Of a stretch of DNA of 64,000 nucleotides, positions 57,542 to 64,000 are shown in pieces. Source of the DNA: Diadophis punctatus similis (lineage: Eukaryota; Chordata; Lepidosauria; Squamata; Dipsadidae); assembly GCA_023053685.1 (NCBI GenBank), contig JALIGW010000001.1, forward strand, positions 53,813,359-53,877,358. Direction: 5' to 3'. A model generated the notes under the pieces. It was not told where the DNA came from. It did not search any database and was given only the letters and a program-made list of their open reading frames with translations. The translations under genes and the position numbers were made by a program. Positions within the stretch are counted from its first letter, which is position 1. Each line of letters begins with the position of its first letter.

Positions 57542-58032
57542 CAGTGATGGCGAACCTATGGCACATGTGCCACAAGTGCCACGCATAGCCATATGGGTGG
57601 ACATGTGAGCTCAGGTCCGGCACATATGCACCGGCTGTTTTCAGCCTCTGGAGGGGGTGGGGAAGGCCCATTTTTTGCTCTCCCCAAGCTCCAGAGCCTT
57701 GGGAGGTCCTCCGGAGGCCAGAAATGTCCCATTTGCCGACTTCCAGTTGGACCGGAAGGCCCATTTTTTTGATCTTCCCATGCTTCAGAGCCTTTAGGAG
57801 CCTGGGGAGGACAAAAACAGCCTTCTCCACCCTCCGGAGGCCCTCCAGAGGCCAGATATGGCCTGTTTCCCAACTTCCTGAAGTTGGGAAATTGAGCGTG
57901 AAAAACAGGAGTGCCATCACGTGCGCATGCGCAGGGGGGCACATAGAATTATGGGTGTGGGCATGCATGCGCGCGACCCCCTCACGCTCCCCCCCTTTTG
58001 GCACGCAAACAAAAAAAGGTTCACCATCACTG
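57542..58032. mobile_element. hAT-type MITE, family A (491 bp)
   Basis: Ends CAGTGATGGCGAACCTATGG and GGTTCACCATCACTG, with a perfect 8-bp duplication GCTTAGCA (57534-57541 and 58033-58040). GC-rich interior with 'CCTCCGGAGGCC'-type inverted segments similar to the 43292 copy. Long frames on both strands are artefacts. Confidence 0.95.
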
Positions 58033-58040
58033 GCTTAGCA

Positions 58041-58610
58041 CATTTGACTTGGCTAATTTCTGTCTGCCCAGATGGGCCAGTTTCTACCAGGAAGAAACAA
58101 AAAATGCTTTTTACTGGCTCTTCTTTCTGAATATGCTGGAAGTTTATAACTCAGGCAAAGTTAATATTTGATCCTGGTGAATATATAAACCAGGGAGGCA
58201 CAACATGCTTTCAAAGGGTAAGTACTTGCCCTTCAAATTGTATGTTGTGAGCTGCATCAAAATATAAATAAGTCAAGACAAAAAGCAAACTTAATTTAAT
58301 CTGATTTTGTTTAAATTAAATTTAAACTATATGCAATTAACAAGCTTATTCTCTGTGTAATTAACAACATCCCATTCTGTGACATTAGAATTTACAGTTT
58401 GGTGACAACTTTTTAAAAAGCACTGACTTTGAAGTGGAGGGACTGTACGGAATCCTGGGGTTGCTGGATATATATATATCCTTTATCTCAATAATTTGAA
58501 TTTGTATTAATAGAAGGAACAGATGAGAAAAATGGGTATTATTAAATTAGGTTACCGTATTTAATCTGAAACAGATTGCCATCATTAGTTTGATGGTAAA
58601 CATGCCACAA
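58041..58610. other. Unique sequence, nothing recognised
   Basis: No supported feature; a short TATATATATA run lies near 58470. Confidence 0.35.
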
Positions 58611-58672
58611 AGCCTGAGTCCTTAGGGAGTAGGGTGGCATAGAAGAACCTCCAAATAAAATAAATAAAACTA
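58611..58672 (+). mobile_element. L2-type LINE 3' tail
   Basis: 'GCCTGAGTCCTTAGGGAGTA', 'GGGTGGCATAGAAGAACCTC' then CAAATAAAATAAATAAAAC: the same end as the L2 at 61140-61204. Severely 5' truncated. Confidence 0.75.
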
Positions 58673-58689
58673 TTTAGAATTCATTCAAA

Positions 58690-58925
58690 TATGTTACATG
58701 GAATAAGGCCTGGTTACTTGAGGAGCCACTTGTCTTCCCCAGTTTTTATCTGCTGTATATGATCCAACAGAATCAGCATGCTCTGGGCTCCATCAGTCTA
58801 AGAATGCCTTTTGATGGGACCCAAGAAATTGGGCCTCCTCAGTCGTAGCATCTGCCCTCTTTGAAAGTATGTTCCCCCCAGATATTCAAATGATTCTCAC
58901 CCATGTTCATGATGTTTATCAACTG
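58690..58925 (+). mobile_element. Decayed L2-clade ORF fragment
   Basis: 'GGGACCCAAGAAATTGGGCC', TCGTAGCATCTGCCCTCTTT and 'GTTCCCCCCAGATATTC' parallel the C-terminal ORF stretch in the old L2 at 46560-46680 ('AGCAGCATCTGCCCTCTCAG'). No open frame remains. Confidence 0.5.
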
Positions 58926-59082
58926 GACTTCAGTGTTGATGAATAAAGTCCATTAGATCAAATTTTAGTTAACCTTACGATATGTTATTGCTTATTGAAT
59001 AGAATGGCATGGAACCATTCTGATAGATTTTTTCTTTTTTTCTCTGAATTTCCACTCCTGCTTCATAACATTTAATATCAAT

Positions 59083-59083
<1 letters not shown>

Positions 59084-59136
<53 letters not shown>
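59084..59136. repeat. (TG)n microsatellite
   Basis: About 26 TG dinucleotides. A shorter one lies at 60364-60382. The rest of 58926-59386 is unique. Confidence 0.97.
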
Positions 59137-59137
<1 letters not shown>

Positions 59138-59386
59138 TGGTGCAAAATTCCTTATGACATATAGTTCTATTGATTTATATTGATCATTCAATTTGACCAC
59201 TGAATTTTCAATCTAATCAAAGCAAAAAATGTAGGTTTCGTAATTCTTTTACTTATACCTTTCTTCTTTAGAAAATTGTTCATCACAATTCCTTTTAAAC
59301 CTGATCTCTTACTGGTAAAATGGTTGAGAACGATTCTCAATGAAATAACATGCTAGCAGGATAGTCAACATTTCTAAACATTCAGC

Positions 59387-59588
59387 CAGGGGTGAAATTC
59401 AGCAGGTTCTGACAGGTTCTGGAGAACCCGTAGCAGAAATTTTGAGTAGTTCGGAGAACCGGCAAATACCACCTCTGGCTGGCCTCAGAGTGGGGTGGGA
59501 ATGGGGATTTTGCAGTATCCTTCCCCTGCCACACCCACCAAGCCACACCCACAGAACTGGTAGGGAAAATTTTTGAATTTCACCCCTG
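59387..59588 (+). mobile_element. hAT-type MITE, family C, short form (202 bp)
   Basis: Ends CAGGGGTGAAATTCAGC and TTGAATTTCACCCCTG are inverted repeats. It lacks the second and third internal repeat units of the copies at 14666 and 32386. The flanking 8-mers (CATTCAGC, CACACATT) do not match, so the duplication has decayed or one flank was altered. Confidence 0.85.
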
Positions 59589-60483
59589 CACACATTATTG
59601 TTTGGCTATGATAGGATATATCAACTTTCTTTAACTCTATATATATATGTGTTGGCTTTGCTGCCTACACTGCATGTTTGAAATGGATGTTTTTTTCTTT
59701 AATATCCCCTTCCTTCACTGCCAAGAACCACTCTATGGAGTACCTGCCTTAGCTACAAGGCCAGCTGGTACAGGCTTTATTGCCTGTACTGGAGATGGAC
59801 TACCCCTCCTGCCCCTTACCCTTGGTTTGCCACTGGCTGTTTATGATGTAATGTATCTGGCAGGCCTCTGCTTCAGGAAAGGTAATGTTATCAGCTAATG
59901 TACATCACCCTACAGCACAAGTTCATATTGGATTTATGAACTTTATTGCATAGGTCCTGGTGCCACTTCTCATATATTAACTCCCTCTTCTGTGTGAGAC
60001 ACAGAAGTTGTATAGGTCCTGGTAGATATTTACAAATATATCTGGCCCGGAGTCAGTATTGCCAGAATAAATTAGCATTAAACAAAAGGACAGAAAACAA
60101 AGCACCAACCTCTGTAACTAAGAATCTTATAGCAAGGAAGTGCTCAAATTTAAGAGCTTAGTATATTCAATTTTCCAGGCCTTTTTTTTTTAAGATCTGG
60201 ATCATTTGCATAGGTAGCACCCAATACTCTTAAGCAGCCACTCTTTCAACTTTGGAGGCAATTTTTGCAAATACAGTATATAATGGGGAAATTTGTTTAT
60301 TCCTATATTCTTTTGGTTAGTTACAGTGGATCTTGTTTGTATGAATGGGGGCCATGTGTAAGAGTGTGTGTGTGTGTGTGTAGCCTTGCCCTAAGCGGGC
60401 CCCTTGCTCCTGAATGAGATCACTCAGTTCACACAGCCAGAATGATTTATACCTTCTCTGACTGGTACATGATCTTTTGCACA
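59589..60483. other. Unique sequence, nothing recognised
   Basis: An 83-codon frame at 59647-59898 has no recognisable motif. No supported gene. Confidence 0.4.
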
Positions 60484-61204
60484 GGTTCGCCTGGTGCACC
60501 AATTGTGACCATACTTCGAGAAGGAGGCTCTACTCACGGTCACTCATGCCCTTGTCACCTCCCGATTGGACTACTGTAATGCGCTCTACATGGAGCTACC
60601 CTTGAAGAGTATTCGGAGACTACAATTGGTGCAAAATGCGGCTGCGCGTGCTGTGGTGGGTGTTTCAAGATACACCCACGTAACACCCATACTCTGCCAG
60701 TTGCATTGGCTGCCCATTGGTCTCCGGGTACAATTCAAGGTATTGATCATCATCTTTAAAGCCCTACATGGCTTAGGACCAAGTTACCTCCGGGACCGCA
60801 TTCTACCTCATACTTCCCTTCGACCGGTCAGGTCCCACAGAGTGGGTCTCCTCCAGGTCCCGTCAGCCAAACAATGCCGACTGGCGGGGCCTAGGGGGAG
60901 GGCCTTCTCTGTAGGGGCCCCTGCTCTCTGGAACCAACTTCCCCCCGAGATCCGAATCATCCCCACCTTGCTGGCCTTCCGAAAAGCCATTAAGACATGG
61001 CTCTTCCTGCAGGCAGGGTTTTGAGACAATTTTACATCTGAGGTCTCCCCCATGTATGCATGGTGTCGTGTGTCTTTTTAAAACTTTTTAAAATTGTTTT
61101 TAATGATTTTATTGTTTGGTGTTCTCTAAAATGCTGTACGCCGCCCTGAGTCCTTAGGGAGCAGGGCAGCATAGAAGAATTCCCAAATAAATAAATAAAT
61201 AAAT
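60484..61204 (+). pseudogene. L2-clade LINE, 3' ~720 bp, reverse transcriptase C-terminus
   Basis: It starts mid-ORF at codons for QVRLVHQL, meets a TGA stop at 60506-60508 where the 25009 copy has an Arg codon, then stays open from 60566 to 61024: LDYCNALYMELPLKSIRRLQ, a stretch with VQNAAARAVVGVSRYTHVTP, HWLPIGLRVQFKVL and the C-terminus at 61024. The UTR ends with CCGCCCTGAGTCCTTAGGGA and (AAAT)n at 61185-61204. It retains the 25 residues that are deleted in the 25009 copy. The element is 5' truncated and inactive. Confidence 0.9.
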
Positions 61205-63257
61205 CTCATCTAGGTTGCAACAACAGGATGCTCATTAAAACTGGTGGGGGGGAATTCACCAATGAAAATGCTGTTGCTTTTTCTTACCTTTTGCTGTTTG
61301 GAAAACTGTATATAAGCAATAAACACTGTGAAGGCAGTCAGACATCTTTGCACCCTGCAATGATTTGTCTCTAATTCCATCACTTGTTTATCAGCCATGT
61401 TGTTTCATGTTTAATGTATTATGGAGGTTAATAACACAGGCTTTTAGCATCAAACAATTACCCAAGGAAAGTTTACTACAGGGAATTGGGTCAGTATCCT
61501 AATTAAGGAACATTAGAGAATGGCCTACTGAAGAGATTGACAAAAAGATCAAGTCACTGGATTCTTCAGCTACGTACTGAGGCTCTCAGGTACTCTATTA
61601 AAGTCAAGTCACTCACTGTTTGATTGATCAAGAGTGATTGATTGATCAAGAGTTTGATTGATCAAGAGTAGTAAACTAAAAAAGAGTAATATTATTATAA
61701 AGCTATACAACACAGCATGTTTTATGACACTTGACCATTAAACTTGTCTATGTCGTGCAATTATGTGGGATGTTTGATTAATTCTGCACTGCAGATTCTA
61801 AGATTAGATCACCTTCAAAATCCCGTCTGAGTTTATTATTCTAATGCTATATTTATTCTTCGTTCACATGGCATTTTAGCAGAGGGCAATTCATCACAAC
61901 AATCTTTTGAAGGAGAGGAACCTTATATATGAAGGGCTTCATGTAAATAAAGAACACAGTGAGTGCCAATTTGGCCTCTTCTTCCTCTACATATTGAGCT
62001 GGACGTTTGAAGGGAAGATATACCAGGAACCAGCCAACAACCAACTTAGATGCTCTTCATCCTCTTCATTGCTTTGAATTTAGATATCTGTGTGCATTTC
62101 AGTTGTCACAAGGTTTCACAGCCCTACCTTTTAATGAAATTCTTGTATGCTCAGATACTGCACTATGGGGGAAAATCGTTTATGTAGGAATGATAGTTCT
62201 TTCTATTAAGGCACCAGGCAGCTGATGTCATCACTGCAGTGACTGGTGCTCCTGACAAATATCATACTGGGATCAAGATGTATTGTCAGAAAAGAGTTCA
62301 ACCAATAACACTTTGCTCAAGGCTCCCTAAAACTGGGAAACCAACCCTGGATGGGCTGACTTTGATTACCAGCAAAATGCCTCCAAACAATTATTTTGTG
62401 GGTGAATTACTTTCTTACCTGAATAAATTACCATTAATTCCTCCAGGCATTTTATAGGTCTGTGCATTGAAACCATTCATATCTTCAATGCCCAGTTTCT
62501 CCTTCTGGGCTTCTCTCCATTAATTGAGATAAACAGCATGAAATTTCATCCATGTTCCCTTTTTTTCCCCTGGATTAAACTTTACTGCTACATATACAGC
62601 CTCCATTTTATTAGGTTTGGTCTAATTAGAAGAGCCAGGGGGTTCTCGGATGTTTTTGCCTGTTTTAAAAATAGCTGCTGCTGATTGCAGCCTTGGATAC
62701 ATCATTCTAGCTCTTACTGTAGTTTCTATTGCTCAAAAAATTCTCACATACAGTATTCTCCCTGATACTGACACAAATGCACACATTCACAAACATCAAA
62801 TCTCTGGAATACCTAGCTCAAATGTTACTCCAAACCACTGCAATATTTTTTTTCCTCTGGAAATGTAGCACTCTCATAGGGAGTGAAGAATTTGGCTTGA
62901 GGAAATAACATACTTTACTGCAGATACAAGCATCTTTAGTTACTATGAAGAAGTAGGAATTGGAAATACCACTTTGGGATGATTCCACTCTAATTCATCA
63001 GGTGCTATCAGAAAGTGATTCAGGAAGACTTCTATTCAACTCCCTAAGAATTGTCAGGGGAGGGGTCTTCTAGGGGAGGCATAGTGAACTGAAGATGTCT
63101 CTGGAAAAGCAGAGCCTTTTGCAGAGGCTGGAAAAATTCCCCAAAACAAACAAAAAAAACAGTGGGTAAAGCAGTTGTTTGGAATTTCTCCAGATAGGGA
63201 TAGAATGGGAGAATGCCCACATATGCTAGGGAGACTGCAAGTCAGTACTTTTGCATG
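61205..63257. other. 2 kb of unique sequence
   Basis: Three tandem 'TTGATTGATCAAGAGT' units lie at about 61618-61670. Otherwise AT-rich DNA with no recognised gene, repeat family or RNA. Confidence 0.45.
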
Positions 63258-63280
63258 GTTTGAGTCAGTGGTGGGTTCCT

Positions 63281-63700
63281 AGGTGGCGCAGTGGCTAGAG
63301 TGCAGAACTCCAGGCTACTTCAGCTGACTGCTAGCTGCAGTTCAGCTGTTCAACAGCTGCTGTGGCCTAGAGGTGGAGCTCTTGCCTCACGATCAGGAGG
63401 TTGTGAGTTCAATCCTAGGTAGAGGCAGATGTAGGGTCTCCTGCTTGGGCAGGGGGTTGGACTAGATGACCTGTAAGGTCCCTTCCAACTCTGTAAAATA
63501 TCATATCAAATCTCACCGGCTCAAGGTTGACTCAGCCTTCCATCCTTCTGGGTCGGTAAAATGAGGACCCAGATTGTTGGGGGCAATATGCTGAACTCTG
63601 TAAACTGCTTAGAGAGCGCTGTAAAGCACTATGAAGTGGTATATAAGTCTAAGTGCTATTGCTATTGCTATTGCTATTGCTATTGCTATTGCTATTGCTA
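63281..63700 (+). mobile_element. tRNA-derived squamate SINE inserted in the MITE
   Basis: Head AGGTGGCGCAGTGGCTAGAG (A box), an interrupted B-box region TTCAA|ATCTCACCGG (63349-63353 and 63507 on), body 'TGAGGACCCAGATTGTTGG', 3' end 'GTGGTATATAAGTCTAAGTG' and a (CTATTG)n tail ending at 63700. A second SINE lies within its B-box region. Its own target duplication is at most 3-4 bp. Confidence 0.9.
63354..63505 (+). mobile_element. tRNA-headed SINE with CR1-type tail, nested in another SINE
   Basis: The head TGGCCTAGAGGTGGAGCTCT and GAGTTCAATCC are tRNA-like A and B boxes. The tail GGTCTCCTGCTTGGGCAGGG, TTGGACTAGATGACC, GGTCCCTTCCAACTCTGT is the CR1 LINE 3' end seen inverted at 38866. A short TCAA repeat flanks it (63350-63353, 63506-63509). 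The tail implies mobilisation by CR1 machinery. Confidence 0.88.
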
Positions 63701-64000
63701 CCGGTGCGGTCCAGTGCACCTTTCCGGTAGGAGCCCGCCGATTGTGTAATGTTGGCGTGATGTCTCCAGTGCTTTCTTTGCTGGCCCGTGCACGCCACCA
63801 TCTTTTTTTATATATTTTTCACGGTTTTTGGCTCTCTGCGCATGCGCGGAAGTAAATTTGTCCTTCTGCGCATGCGCAGGGAGCCAAAATCACACAAGAG
63901 GACGCATGCACACACGCGTGGAGCGAGCGAGCGCGTGCATAACCTCGTGATGTGCACCGGTAGGAGAAGGTAAGAGGAACCCACCCCTGGTTTGAGTGAC

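Larger units (their letters stand above)
63266..63989 (+). mobile_element. hAT-type MITE, family B, carrying a nested SINE pair
   Basis: Ends CAGTGGTGGGTTCC and GGAACCCACCCCTG, with a perfect 8-bp duplication GTTTGAGT (63258-63265 and 63990-63997). The MITE sequence breaks after TTCCTA and resumes at CCGGTGCGGTCC, exactly the uninterrupted order seen at 51300-51316. Without the SINEs it is about 304 bp. It has two 'CTGCGCATGCGC' motifs near 63836 and 63867. Confidence 0.95.

Noticed and set aside
59379..59596. An 8-bp target-site duplication for the short family-C MITE
   Set aside because: CATTCAGC and CACACATT do not match; no duplication is claimed.

Overview
This window is vertebrate nuclear DNA with no recognisable host gene. 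Its repeats point to a squamate reptile, most likely a snake. The evidence is decayed CR1, L2-type and BovB/RTE-type LINEs; tRNA-derived SINEs with a reptile-style 'GGCGCAGTGG' head; several non-autonomous hAT families; TA-flanked MITEs; and a 400-bp GATA/GACA array of the Bkm kind known from snakes. I saw no tRNA or rRNA genes, CRISPR, operons or other bacterial features. The longest open frames are either retrotransposon reverse transcriptase or translations of tandem repeats.

Layout. 0-10 kb: a CR1 fragment split by a hAT element, a local direct duplication, a nest of MITE, L2 tail and microsatellite (about 5.9-6.9 kb), and a 529-bp hAT MITE. 10-23 kb: two SINEs, an ATATT array, TA-flanked MITEs and several hAT MITEs. 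23.6-27.6 kb: a minus-strand retroelement bounded by 11-bp direct repeats, into which a long 5'-truncated L2 (618-codon open frame) has inserted. 27.7-43 kb: mostly unique AT-rich DNA with L2, BovB, CR1 and L1-like remnants, and a decayed jockey/CR1-type reverse transcriptase at 41.1-42.2 kb. 43-51 kb: two long hAT MITEs, an old L2 and a MITE. 51.3-54.4 kb: a large hAT MITE next to a 2.5-kb GC-rich, TA-flanked, foldback-like element with a 120/90-bp minisatellite, inverted arms and two long palindromes; this is the most unusual object in the window. 55-64 kb: the GATA array, more hAT MITEs, a second L2 copy, and a hAT MITE holding a SINE that itself holds a second SINE.

The strongest evidence is target-site duplications read directly from the sequence. 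Nine hAT-type insertions carry perfect 8-bp duplications and four more differ at one position. Three copies of one MITE family, two other MITEs and the foldback element are bounded by TA. Family names are from memory of reptile repeats; no database search was possible. Long stretches listed as 'no recognisable feature' are AT-rich and may hold intronic or intergenic sequence, or conserved non-coding elements that cannot be judged without comparison.
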